Assembly (NCBI GenBank): GCA_951813525.2
Contig: CATOTJ020000002.1
Location: 2,108,001-2,172,000, forward strand
DNA: 64,000 nt
Direction: 5' to 3'
Source of the DNA: Thermohalobaculum sp951813525
GTDB taxonomy: Bacteria > Pseudomonadota > Alphaproteobacteria > Rhodobacterales > Rhodobacteraceae
Shown: positions 7,692 to 15,782 of the stretch, in pieces
How the letters are laid out: each line of letters begins with the position of its first letter
How positions within the stretch are numbered: position 1 is the stretch's first letter
Translations under genes and position numbers: made by a program
Notes under the pieces: generated by a model
What the model was told of the DNA's origin: nothing
What the model saw: only the letters and a program-made list of their open reading frames with translations
The model's database searches: none

Positions 7692-10475
7692 ATGAACAAC
7701 CCGATCAAGTTCACCCTCGACGGCGTCGAGGTCGAGGCCCAGCCGGACGAGACGATCTGGGAGGTCGCCAAGCGTCAGGGCACATTGATCCCGCATCTTT
7801 GCCACAAGGACGCCCCCGGTTATCGCTCTGACGGCAATTGCCGGGCCTGTATGGTCGAAATCGAAGGCGAACGGGTGCTTGCTGCCTCGTGCATCCGCAC
7901 TCCGTCGGACGGCATGATCGTCAACTCGCAGAACGACCGCTCGACCCGTGCGCGCAAGATGGTTGTCGAGATGCTGGTCGCCGACCAGCCAGCGCGCGAC
8001 ACGGCTCACGACAAATCCTCGCATCTTTGGGAAATGGCCGATGCTCAGGGCGTCAGCGAGTCGCGATTCCCCGCGATCGAAAAACAGCGTGTCCCGCTGC
8101 TGGACGACAGCCATGTCGCCATGCGGGTCAATCTGGACGCCTGCATCCACTGCAATCTTTGCGTCCGCGCCTGCCGCGAGGTTCAGGTCAACGATGTGAT
8201 CGGCATGGCCGGGCGCGGCCACGATGCGCAAATCGTCTTCGATATGAATGACCCGATGGGCGCCTCGACCTGCGTGGCGTGCGGGGAGTGTGTCCAAGCC
8301 TGCCCGACCGGCGCGCTGATGGAGGCGACCGCGCTGGACGAGGCGCAGGTCGGCGATTCCAAAGACTATGACCGCGAGGTTGAAAGCGTTTGCCCCTATT
8401 GCGGCGTCGGCTGCCAGTTGTCCTTCAAGATCAAGGACGACAAAATCGCCTGGGTCGACGGCATCGAAGGCCCGGCGAACGAGAACCGCCTGTGCGTCAA
8501 GGGCCGGTTTGGGTTCGACTATGTCGCCCACCCGCACCGTCTGACCAAGCCGCTGATCCGGCGCGAAGACGCCCCGGCCAAGGGCCTGAATGTCGACCCC
8601 GCCGACTGGCAGACCCATTTCCGGGAAGCAACCTGGGAAGAGGCGCTGGACGCTGCCGCGGGCGGTATGGCGCGCCTGCGCGATGACCATGGCGGCAAGG
8701 CGATTGCGGGCTTTGGCTCGGCCAAATGCTCGAACGAAGAAGCCTATATATTCCAACGCTTTATCCGCGAAGGCCTGGGCCACAACAATGTCGATCACTG
8801 CACCCGCCTGTGCCACGCATCGTCGGTCGCAGCGCTGATGGAGAACGTCGGATCGGGCGCGGTGACGGCGACATTTAATGAGATTGAAAACGCTGACGTG
8901 GCCATCGTTATTGGGGCCAATCCCATCGAGAATCACCCGGTAGCGGCGACTTATTTCAAGCAGTTTACGAAGCGCGGCGGCAAGTTGATCGTCATGGATC
9001 CGCGCGGGGTTGGGCTTGGCCGGTATGCCGAGCACCGGATCCAATTCCGCCCGGGCACGGATGTCGCCATGCTGAACGCGCTGATGCATGTCATCTGCGA
9101 GGAGCGCCTTTACGACGAGCAGTACATCCAGGCGATGACCGAGGGTTTTGACGAACTGAAGGAGCACCTCAAGGACTTCAGCCCCGAAAAGATGTCCAAG
9201 CTGTGCGGCATCGAAGCCGACGTTCTGCGCGACGTGGCCAGAACTTATGCCCGGGCCGAGGCCGCGCTGATCTTCTGGGGCATGGGGATCTCGCAGCATA
9301 TCCACGGCACGGACAATTCGCGCTGCCTGATTTCGCTGGCGCTGATGTGCGGTCATGTCGGGCGTCCGGGCGCCGGGCTGCATCCGCTGCGCGGGCAGAA
9401 CAACGTCCAGGGCGCGTCCGATGCCGGGCTGATCCCGATGTTCCTGCCCGACTATCAATCGGTCAAAACGGGCGAGGTCCGCGATCTTTTCACCGGAATC
9501 TGGGGCGGCGGCGAGATCGATCCGGCGCCCGGCCTGACCGTCGTCGAGATCGTCGACGCGATGTATGCCGAGGACATCAAGGGCCTTTATGTGTTGGGCG
9601 AGAACCCGGCCATGTCGGACCCCGATGTCGAGCACGCGCGCGATGCGCTGGCCAAACTGCAGCATCTGGTCGTGCAGGATATCTTCCTGACCGAAACCGC
9701 GAACTTTGCCGATGTCATTCTGCCAGCGACCGCCTGGGCCGAAAAAACCGGTACCGTGACCAACACAAACCGTCAGGTCCAGATGGGCCGCCCGGCCGTG
9801 CCGCCGCCCGGCGATGCCCGCGAGGATTGGTGGATCACAACGGAAATTGCCAAACGCCTGGGCCTGAACTGGGGCTTCACCCATCCGCGCGAAATATTTG
9901 CCGAGATGAAGAAGTCCATGAAATCGCTGGATAATATTACCTGGGACCGGCTGGAATCGCAGAACGCTGTTACCTATCCGTCGCTGTCGCCCGAAGATCC
10001 GGGCCAGCCCATCGTTTTCGGCGACGCCTTTCCGCGGGCCGACGGACGGGCCAAGTTCACCCCGGCCTCGATCATTGCGCCGGCAGAAACGCCGGATGCA
10101 GATTTCCCGATGATCCTGACGACCGGACGGCAGTTGGAGCATTGGCACACAGGGTCGATGACCCGCCGCGCCAAGGTGCTGGACTGGGCCGAGCCGGAAG
10201 CCAATGCGTCGCTGCACCCGCGGACCTTGCGCGCCCTGGGCGTCGCCCCGGGCGAGATGATCCGCATCGAAACCCGCCGCGGCGCCATAGAACTGATGGC
10301 CCGGGCCGACCGCGGCGTCGCCGAAGACATGGTCTTCGTGCCCTTCGCCTATGTCGAAGCCGCCGCCAACACCCTGACCAACCCGCAACTGGACCCCTAT
10401 GGCAAGATCCCGGAGTTCAAATTCTCGGCCTGCCGGGTGGAGAAATCCGGTGCAGGCGCGGTGGCGGCGGAATAG
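7692..10475 (+). CDS. fdhA: Formate dehydrogenase, catalytic alpha subunit (cytoplasmic type)
   Basis: A molybdenum or tungsten bis-MGD enzyme of 927 residues oxidising formate to CO2. Domains in order: a [2Fe-2S] ferredoxin domain with Cys37, 50, 53 and 67; a two-cluster ferredoxin domain with CIHCNLC..C (151-161) and CVACGEC..C (194-204); the [4Fe-4S] CPYCGVGC..C (234-268) of the molybdopterin domain; and the active-site LCHASS, where Cys374 would bind the metal and His375 is the conserved neighbour. The layout matches FdsA/NuoG-like alpha subunits. There is no signal peptide, so it acts in the cytoplasm. FdsB, FdsG and fdhD partners are absent on both sides, so the electron acceptor is unclear. 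GAGGC lies 10 bases before the start. Confidence 0.92.
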   Translation: MNNPIKFTLDGVEVEAQPDETIWEVAKRQGTLIPHLCHKDAPGYRSDGNCRACMVEIEGERVLAASCIRTPSDGMIVNSQNDRSTRARKMVVEMLVADQPARDTAHDKSSHLWEMADAQGVSESRFPAIEKQRVPLLDDSHVAMRVNLDACIHCNLCVRACREVQVNDVIGMAGRGHDAQIVFDMNDPMGASTCVACGECVQACPTGALMEATALDEAQVGDSKDYDREVESVCPYCGVGCQLSFKIKDDKIAWVDGIEGPANENRLCVKGRFGFDYVAHPHRLTKPLIRREDAPAKGLNVDPADWQTHFREATWEEALDAAAGGMARLRDDHGGKAIAGFGSAKCSNEEAYIFQRFIREGLGHNNVDHCTRLCHASSVAALMENVGSGAVTATFNEIENADVAIVIGANPIENHPVAATYFKQFTKRGGKLIVMDPRGVGLGRYAEHRIQFRPGTDVAMLNALMHVICEERLYDEQYIQAMTEGFDELKEHLKDFSPEKMSKLCGIEADVLRDVARTYARAEAALIFWGMGISQHIHGTDNSRCLISLALMCGHVGRPGAGLHPLRGQNNVQGASDAGLIPMFLPDYQSVKTGEVRDLFTGIWGGGEIDPAPGLTVVEIVDAMYAEDIKGLYVLGENPAMSDPDVEHARDALAKLQHLVVQDIFLTETANFADVILPATAWAEKTGTVTNTNRQVQMGRPAVPPPGDAREDWWITTEIAKRLGLNWGFTHPREIFAEMKKSMKSLDNITWDRLESQNAVTYPSLSPEDPGQPIVFGDAFPRADGRAKFTPASIIAPAETPDADFPMILTTGRQLEHWHTGSMTRRAKVLDWAEPEANASLHPRTLRALGVAPGEMIRIETRRGAIELMARADRGVAEDMVFVPFAYVEAAANTLTNPQLDPYGKIPEFKFSACRVEKSGAGAVAAE

Positions 10476-10511
10476 GTTGCCGCCGGGTTTCGTCGCACGA
10501 CACTGACTGTC

Positions 10512-10529
10512 GGCGGGCCAAGGCCCGCC
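10512..10529. terminator. Bidirectional hairpin between convergent genes
   Basis: GGCGGGC-CAAG-GCCCGCC forms a perfect 7-bp stem with a 4-base loop in the 54-bp space between the fdhA stop and the stop of the convergent gene. It is followed by TTACC on the plus strand, so the T-run is weak. Position supports a shared terminator. Confidence 0.6.
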
Positions 10530-11270
10530 TTACCATTCCGGATCATAGAGCCCGTTGCGGTCGGTTTGCCGGGGTGAGTACGGCCCGGTGGCCGCATGTG
10601 CCCGCGCTTCCTCGGCTTCGGCCTGTTGCTCGGCTTCCAGTTCCTCGGCCAGTTCGCGTTCGATGCGGGCACGCAGGCCCGGGATATCCTCGAACCTTTT
10701 GACTTCATTGCTGTTTTTCCCGGCTTGCCGATCTTCGGCAGCCGCCTCGGCCGTGCGCCGGGCGCGTTCGTGTTCGATGGCGCTGCGGCGGTCATGGCGA
10801 AAACGCAGTAACCGGAGTTTTTCATGGTCGTGGGCGATGGTGTATTCGCCATAGCCAGAACGGAGCAGCAGTCCTTCGCCCGCCAGCTTGTAGACCATGT
10901 TGCCAACATAGCTGGGCGTGTCCTGATGGCCCAAGCCCTTGAGATGTTTGCGGATATCGGCGTTGGTAACGCGGCCATGACCCTTTTCGGCCAGGAAGGT
11001 CAGGACCGCATCGCGGCGCCCGTCGGTCGGGCGGCGGCCAATTTCACGCCGGTCGATCTGCAGGCGGCGCAGGCGTTCGATAAACGGGCGGCGGTCGGTC
11101 CATTCCAGCGCCGACAGCGCACTGTCAGCGGCATTCAGAAGATGCCCGCAGCGTTGTTCGACCCGGGCAACGTCGGCCTTGAGGTCGGAGAGCCATTTAT
11201 GTTCGCGCTCTAACTCGGCAATCAGCGTATCGGCGGCGTCTGGAACAGTGGGCACAGCATTCGCGTCCAT
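10530..11270 (-). CDS. Conserved hypothetical, coiled coil plus winged-helix-like domain
   Basis: A 246-residue soluble protein I do not recognise. Residues about 10-75 are charged and helical (TLIAELEREHKWLSDLKADV onward) and likely a coiled coil. A middle part, DGRRDAVLTFLAEKGHGRVT followed by NADIRKHLKGLGHQDTPSYV, has the look of a winged-helix domain, and the C-terminus is a long Glu/Ala/Arg-rich helix. The ATG at 11270 has AAGGGG 6 bases upstream; the frame is open to 11300. It may be a DNA-associated protein, but this is inference from helix pattern only. It stands alone, convergent with fdhA and downstream of the TetR gene with a separate upstream region. Confidence 0.7.
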   Translation of the reverse strand: MDANAVPTVPDAADTLIAELEREHKWLSDLKADVARVEQRCGHLLNAADSALSALEWTDRRPFIERLRRLQIDRREIGRRPTDGRRDAVLTFLAEKGHGRVTNADIRKHLKGLGHQDTPSYVGNMVYKLAGEGLLLRSGYGEYTIAHDHEKLRLLRFRHDRRSAIEHERARRTAEAAAEDRQAGKNSNEVKRFEDIPGLRARIERELAEELEAEQQAEAEEARAHAATGPYSPRQTDRNGLYDPEW

Positions 11271-11430
11271 GGGAAACCCCTTGGCAATTCGGCACGACAA
11301 TCTCTTGGTGAACCTAATTGATACCGAATTTTCGCTAACTTTTCGCTAATGCTATCCGAGAGAACCTGCTGTGAATGTTGCGCCTGTGAATCGTCGCCAA
11401 TCGTTCAGGGACGCGGTCGGACATGGGTTT

Positions 11431-12030
11431 TTAACCCATCTTTTTGGCGGCTGCTTCCAGGAAGTTGTCGATCAACAATCCCACAAGATCACCGGCCTGT
11501 TGAGAGCCTGCAACCCTGCCCGCGCCTTCCAGCGAAATGATGCCATGGACGCCTGCCCAAAGAACGCGCGCCTGCGCCTCGACCTCGTCCCGGTTTGCCG
11601 AGGGAAGCGTCGGCGCAATGGCTGCCTCGACGATGTGCAAAAGGCCCGCGACCTTATCATGGTACCAATCGGGCGGACGGCTGCCCATGGGGTGCTGATG
11701 TTCGAACAACGTGACGTAGCGGCGGGGGTGCGCCGCGGCAAATTCGATGTACTGCCGGGCGAGTTGGCGCAAGCGCAACGCCGCGTCTGCATCCGGGTCG
11801 AGGCCGTCGCAGGCGGCCTGTAACCGGTCCATCGTCTGGCCGTTCAGATGATCGATCAGATCGTCAGAATTCTTGAAAACATTGTAGATCGTACCGACCG
11901 TGTAACCGATTTCGCGTGCCACCCGGCGGGCCGAAATACCGCGCAGGCCTTCTTCGGAAATGATTCGTCCAGCCGCGTCGAGCGCCAGATCGTAGAGTTC
12001 TTCCCGGCTGTGGTCTGAACGGCGTGCCAT
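11431..12030 (-). CDS. TetR-family transcriptional regulator
   Basis: A 199-residue repressor-like protein. The N-terminal helix-turn-helix is the typical SARRVAREIGYTVGTIYNVF followed by KNSDDLIDHL. The C-terminal ligand domain contains VLWAGVHGIISLEGAG, characteristic of the WHG-type TetR C-terminal domain. Translation could start at 12030 (MARRSDHSRE) or 12042 (MGPNMARR). The intergenic space to the divergent lipoprotein gene contains a set of GATCAAT heptamers, the likely operator, so it probably controls itself and that lipoprotein. The ligand is unknown. Confidence 0.92.
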   Translation of the reverse strand: MARRSDHSREELYDLALDAAGRIISEEGLRGISARRVAREIGYTVGTIYNVFKNSDDLIDHLNGQTMDRLQAACDGLDPDADAALRLRQLARQYIEFAAAHPRRYVTLFEHQHPMGSRPPDWYHDKVAGLLHIVEAAIAPTLPSANRDEVEAQARVLWAGVHGIISLEGAGRVAGSQQAGDLVGLLIDNFLEAAAKKMG

Positions 12031-12080
12031 GTTGGGCCCCATGGTTAAGGTGTTGTGATCTTGAGGCAATTTCCCGTTTT

Positions 12081-12147
12081 GATCAACGATCAATTATTTA
12101 TTGATCAGTGTTCAGTTATTGGTCATGCTAATTGAACGGTGATCAAT
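12081..12147. promoter_or_regulatory. Putative TetR operator cluster (GATCAAT heptamers)
   Basis: A perfect inverted repeat GATCAAT-TATTT-ATTGATC spans 12088-12106. Further copies of the heptamer are a 6/7 direct copy at 12081-12087, a 6/7 inverted copy at 12131-12137 and a perfect one at 12141-12147. The AT-rich block lies between the TetR gene and the divergent lipoprotein gene and overlaps the places where both promoters must be. Confidence 0.7.
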
Positions 12148-12179
12148 TACTGGTCATCGCCGCAAAGTGGAGGCTTGCA

Positions 12180-12959
12180 ATGACAAAGATGAAGCTGATG
12201 AGTGCACTGACGGCTGCGGTCGTTTTCCTGGCCGGATGCGCGCCGCCGCACAGCCGGGCGGTCCACCCGGCGGAAGCCGTGGGCGTCGGTGTGGGGTATG
12301 TGGCGGTCTCGCCGATACTGATCCTGAAGGGATTGGCGGAAGGGATCGCGGCGACCCCCTATTTCCTTGAGGCCGACACCAGAGAAATGAATCAGGTGAT
12401 GGTCAGATCGGGCGCGCGGGTCGATTTGGATCGGACATATCGATACGCTTACGGCGCCGGATTGGAACAGTCGCTGGCAGAGCGCGGCAGAGGCCGCGTC
12501 TTTCGCGAGATGCGCTCAGCCACGCAGCACTTTCAAAAGGTCCTGCGCGGCTATGGCGTCAGGAACGCCCGCGAATTCCATCTGACTGCGGTGCGGTCGG
12601 CGGACCAGTACGGCTATACGCTTTATGCGGTGGTGTATCGGCCTGCCGGACGGATCAATGTTCAGGCGGCGACCGGCGAAGCGGTGACACTGACGAAACG
12701 AAATACGGGCTTTTACCGGCCTTATGAGTTGGACGCCCGGGGCCGCCCGTTGGATCTGGTTCTGGATTGGGCGGCTGTGCCAAGGACAGCGATCGGCACG
12801 CAAAAGGGTCAGGCGCTGCTGATGACCATCGCGGCAAACTCGGTTCTGATCAACCGGCGCAGTGACGAGTTCTGGGACGCGGCACGGCGGTGGCGCGCCG
12901 GTGAGTTCCGCGAGATCACAGCGGGGCGGCGCACTGCCATGGCCGGGCGCCTGCAATAA
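12180..12959 (+). CDS. Putative lipoprotein of unknown function
   Basis: A 259-residue exported protein with a lipoprotein signal: basic MTKMKLMSAL, a hydrophobic stretch and the lipobox LAGC, which places the lipidated cysteine at about residue 20. The mature part contains GVGVGYVAVSPILILKGLAE, hydrophobic enough to touch the membrane, and a globular Arg/Tyr-rich region. I do not recognise a domain. It is divergent from the TetR gene and shares its operator region, so it is probably induced by the TetR ligand. A longer in-frame start at 12132 lies inside the operator cluster and is unlikely. Confidence 0.8.
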   Translation: MTKMKLMSALTAAVVFLAGCAPPHSRAVHPAEAVGVGVGYVAVSPILILKGLAEGIAATPYFLEADTREMNQVMVRSGARVDLDRTYRYAYGAGLEQSLAERGRGRVFREMRSATQHFQKVLRGYGVRNAREFHLTAVRSADQYGYTLYAVVYRPAGRINVQAATGEAVTLTKRNTGFYRPYELDARGRPLDLVLDWAAVPRTAIGTQKGQALLMTIAANSVLINRRSDEFWDAARRWRAGEFREITAGRRTAMAGRLQ

Positions 12960-12974
12960 CCGACAGGCGTCCAA

Positions 12975-12996
12975 GGGCGGGCCGCTGGTCCGCCCT
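12975..12996. terminator. Hairpin between lipoprotein and FkbM genes
   Basis: GGGCGGGCC and GGTCCGCCC pair with one mismatch around a short loop, followed by TATTT on the plus strand. It lies in the 35-bp gap between two convergent genes and could stop transcription in both directions, overlapping the FkbM stop codon. Confidence 0.5.
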
Positions 12997-13816
12997 ATTT
13001 GGCCCATTTGGTTGGGTAGTCGTCCTCGTCCGCCACTTGGCGCATGCCCTGGACGGTGGCCTTTGTCTCGGCAGGGAGTGCAAAGACGTTGCGCGAGACG
13101 ATGCCGGGGAACAGATTTTCGGTCTTGCCGAAGTGATTGTCCGGGCTGAACATGTAGGGCTGATGCCACCACGCCTTGTAATCGAGCGCAAAAAGGTGGC
13201 GGAAAAGGCCCGGGGCATCTTCGAGATGCGCCTCGAGATAGAGGACAGGGCGGTGCTGTTTGATCAGCCCGTCGGCGCCCTTGAGCACATCGACTTCCAT
13301 CCCCTCGACATCGGCCTTCAACAGGTTCAGCCGCGGCGTGTCGATCACGTCGTCCAGCTTTTCGATCCGGATTTTTGGCCCGCCTTCCGCCTTTAAGGCT
13401 TCGAGCGGGTAGCCGCCGAAATTATCCCTGGCCGCGGGTTGCAGGCGGCGCAGTTCCATCATCGCGCTTTCGGCGCCGCAGCCTGCGTTGAACGCCTGCA
13501 CATTCAGGAGGTCGTTCAGCGCAAGATTGGTGCAAAGCTGCTGGAACACGGAGAGCTGAGGCTCGAACGCGAAGAGCATGCCGCGAAGGCCGATCTTCTT
13601 GGCCAGCGGGACCGTGAAGATGCCCATATTGGCGCCTGCCTCGATGACGATCGATCCCGGTTGGACCAGACGGGAGAGAAAGTTCCATTCGACCTCGGAA
13701 AACTCGCCGTATTCGATCATCGAACGGCCGAGATAGAGGTCCTGCGGGTTGCACAGGAACCGCCCATGGCGGGCCTCGATCAGCTTGTAGAGATCGGTCG
13801 CGAGAAGCTGGGTCAT
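12995..13816 (-). CDS. FkbM-family methyltransferase
   Basis: A 273-residue S-adenosylmethionine-dependent methyltransferase. The Rossmann motif I is VIEAGANMGIFTVPLAKKIG, the acidic loop FAFEPQ follows after strand 2, and LLKADVEGMEVDVLKGADGL is the FkbM signature near residue 180. The substrate cannot be told; relatives methylate sugars, antibiotics or polysaccharides. It follows the endonuclease-like gene with a gap of about 20 bp in the same direction, so it is probably the last gene of the leuD transcript. There is no signal peptide. The C-terminal residues 225-273 are outside the conserved domain. Confidence 0.9.
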   Translation of the reverse strand: MTQLLATDLYKLIEARHGRFLCNPQDLYLGRSMIEYGEFSEVEWNFLSRLVQPGSIVIEAGANMGIFTVPLAKKIGLRGMLFAFEPQLSVFQQLCTNLALNDLLNVQAFNAGCGAESAMMELRRLQPAARDNFGGYPLEALKAEGGPKIRIEKLDDVIDTPRLNLLKADVEGMEVDVLKGADGLIKQHRPVLYLEAHLEDAPGLFRHLFALDYKAWWHQPYMFSPDNHFGKTENLFPGIVSRNVFALPAETKATVQGMRQVADEDDYPTKWAK

Positions 13817-13838
13817 CGGTCCACCTTATTGGTCCGCT

Positions 13839-15035
13839 TCATGGGTCCACCTTGATGTCTATCCAGACCAGCCGGTGGTCGGAACTTGTGTGCTTGCGGC
13901 CCTTTTTTGCCGTCAGACGCGCCAACGGATCGCCCGGCGCGGGCCAGAAGACGCCGGAGCCGGTCACGGTCAGACCGCGGGACGGCAGAACATAGTCGAC
14001 GCGCATGTTGCCGGGGCCTTTCTTTTCGGGCCAATCGGCAGTGTCGCCCGGACGGCCCGCGTCAGCGGCACCAGGCGAGGCCGGGCGCGGGTCGGTCAGG
14101 GCAGGGTGCGCGAGAAGCGCGGCGATGGCCGTTCGGTCGCTGTCGCCACGTTCGGGATCGGCGTTGAGATCGCCGAGGATCACGAAATGGGCGCCGTCGG
14201 GCAGTGCGCCGGTCTGCCCCGCATCGTCGGTCATCCAGCCCTGCCGGTCGATATAGTCGGCCCAGAAACGGATTTCGGCGGCGTTGCGCAGGCCGTTGCG
14301 GTTTTCAGCGCCGTCAAAGACCGGGGGCGTCGGATGCGCGGCGAGAAGGTGAAGGACCCGGCCATCGGGCAGCCGCACGCTGACATCCCAATGGCTTTTC
14401 GAGGAAAGCGGAAGCAGCGCCCAGGCCTTGGCGCTGTACCAGGCGCTGCCGTCCGGGTTTTTCGGGGCTTCGGCCCAGGGGGCAGCGGACCAGGGCAGGT
14501 TCTGGAAGGTGCGCGCCGCGTCGAGTGGAAAGCGCGACAGCAACGCCATGCCGTACTGGCCCGGAAAGCGGCCATAGCCGAGCGCGTCGCCCGGCCCCAT
14601 GGTGCGCCCGTCGCGGTCGAGGTCGATGCGGCTGGGAATGCCTGTGTTGACCGGCGCGTGGAAGCTGTGCGGATATCCTTGGGCGCCGGGTTGGCGGGAC
14701 AGCAAATCGCGGACCAGCCCGAGTGCGATGCCCGCGGGATCGTGGTCGATTTCATTGATCAGCAAGATATCGGGGGCGACGGCGGCGATGATCCGGGCCA
14801 CGGCATCGGCCTGCCGGTCGCCTTTGCGCAGATCCTGGATCAGAACGCCAGCGCCCTTGCGGGCCAGCGCCGCGTTGAAGGTGGCAATGCGGATCGTGCC
14901 GTTTGGCTTTTCCAGCGCAAGGGGTTGGGCCGCGGCAGGGGTGGCTGCCGCCAGCGCCGCCGTCAGCGCCGACACTGGTCCCGCCACTGGTCCCGCCGTC
15001 AGGGCCACTGCCAGCAGGGCGGCAAGGCGCCTCAC
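13839..15035 (-). CDS. Exported endonuclease/exonuclease/phosphatase-family protein
   Basis: A 398-residue protein of the DNase I/inositol phosphatase fold. It has a signal peptide (MRRLAALLAVALTAGPVAGP, Ala-rich to about residue 37). Family motifs include IRIATFNAALARKGAG, DILLINEIDHD (catalytic Glu), HLLAAHPTPP, VILGDLNADP (the Asn/Asp pair) and the late SSDHRLVWIDI (catalytic His). The real substrate is unknown, possibly extracellular nucleic acid or phosphoesters. Its start overlaps the leuD stop by 4 bp (ATGA), so translation is coupled to leuD. I recall this neighbour pair in Rhodobacteraceae. Confidence 0.9.
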   Translation of the reverse strand: MRRLAALLAVALTAGPVAGPVSALTAALAAATPAAAQPLALEKPNGTIRIATFNAALARKGAGVLIQDLRKGDRQADAVARIIAAVAPDILLINEIDHDPAGIALGLVRDLLSRQPGAQGYPHSFHAPVNTGIPSRIDLDRDGRTMGPGDALGYGRFPGQYGMALLSRFPLDAARTFQNLPWSAAPWAEAPKNPDGSAWYSAKAWALLPLSSKSHWDVSVRLPDGRVLHLLAAHPTPPVFDGAENRNGLRNAAEIRFWADYIDRQGWMTDDAGQTGALPDGAHFVILGDLNADPERGDSDRTAIAALLAHPALTDPRPASPGAADAGRPGDTADWPEKKGPGNMRVDYVLPSRGLTVTGSGVFWPAPGDPLARLTAKKGRKHTSSDHRLVWIDIKVDP

Positions 15036-15652
15036 CCGTTGGCGGCGTTCAGCCAGGGGGTCGCAGCATCGCGCTTGGTTTCATGCGCCGTGATGGCGTC
15101 TGCCTTTTCCATGCTTTGGCCGATATCGTCGAGACCGTTCAGCAGGCAGTGCTTGCGGTGCGCGTCCATGTCGAAGCTGATCTCTCCGCCGTCGGGGCCG
15201 GTGATGGTCTGGCTTTCCAGATCGACCGTGACGATGGCATTGGCACCGCGGTTCGCGTCGTCCATCAGGGCGTCCAACTGTTCGGGCGTCACCTTGATCG
15301 GCAGAATGCCGTTCTTGAAACAGTTGTTGTAGAAGATGTCGGCGAAACCGGTCGAGATGACACAGCGGATGCCGAAATCGAGGATCGCCCAGGGCGCGTG
15401 CTCGCGGCTGGAGCCGCAGCCGAAATTGTCGCCTGCGACCAGGATCTTGGCTTCGCGGTAAGCGGGCTTGTTGAGGACGAAATCCTCTTTTTCCGAGCCG
15501 TCTTCGTTATAGCGCATTTCCGAGAAGGCGTGCACGCCCAGGCCCGAGCGTTGGATGGTTTTTAGGAACTGCTTGGGGATGATCATGTCGGTATCGACAT
15601 TGATCATGTCCAGGGGCGCGGCAACGCCGGTCAGCTGCGTGAATTTATCCAT
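15032..15652 (-). CDS. leuD: 3-isopropylmalate dehydratase small subunit LeuD
   Basis: LeuD pairs with LeuC to isomerise 2-isopropylmalate to 3-isopropylmalate in leucine synthesis. The 206-residue protein has the swivel-domain hallmarks: MINVDTDMIIPKQFLKTI at the N-terminus, GDNFGCGSSREHAPWAILD (substrate loop) and YNNCFKNGILPIKV. The ATG at 15652 gives the usual MDKFTQLTG start; the frame is open to 15811 but overlaps the porin end. leuC is not in the window. Downstream come the endonuclease-like and FkbM genes. A hairpin between the porin stop and this gene separates the two transcripts. Confidence 0.96.
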   Translation of the reverse strand: MDKFTQLTGVAAPLDMINVDTDMIIPKQFLKTIQRSGLGVHAFSEMRYNEDGSEKEDFVLNKPAYREAKILVAGDNFGCGSSREHAPWAILDFGIRCVISTGFADIFYNNCFKNGILPIKVTPEQLDALMDDANRGANAIVTVDLESQTITGPDGGEISFDMDAHRKHCLLNGLDDIGQSMEKADAITAHETKRDAATPWLNAANG

Positions 15653-15739
15653 CGGCTCTCTCCTGCAATTGGCAGCGGTAAAGCACGGGGCGGGCGCGGG
15701 TTCAAGGATGGGATGGAACTGATCCCCATAAAAGAAGAA

Positions 15740-15755
15740 GGGGGCCGAAGCCCCC
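15740..15755 (-). terminator. Rho-independent terminator of the porin gene
   Basis: The stem GGGGGC / GCCCCC around a CGAA-type loop lies 28 bp after the porin stop. On the minus strand it is followed by CTTCTTCTTTTAT, a T-rich tail. This fits an intrinsic terminator for the highly expressed porin. Confidence 0.8.
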
Positions 15756-15782
15756 CTCTGATCCTGGTCTGCGGGCGAACGA

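Noticed and set aside
7569..10388. Long minus-strand open frame opposite fdhA (939 codons)
   Set aside because: It lies fully antisense to fdhA, which has clear iron-sulfur and active-site motifs. Its His/Arg/Gly-rich composition is that of a shadow frame in GC-rich coding DNA.
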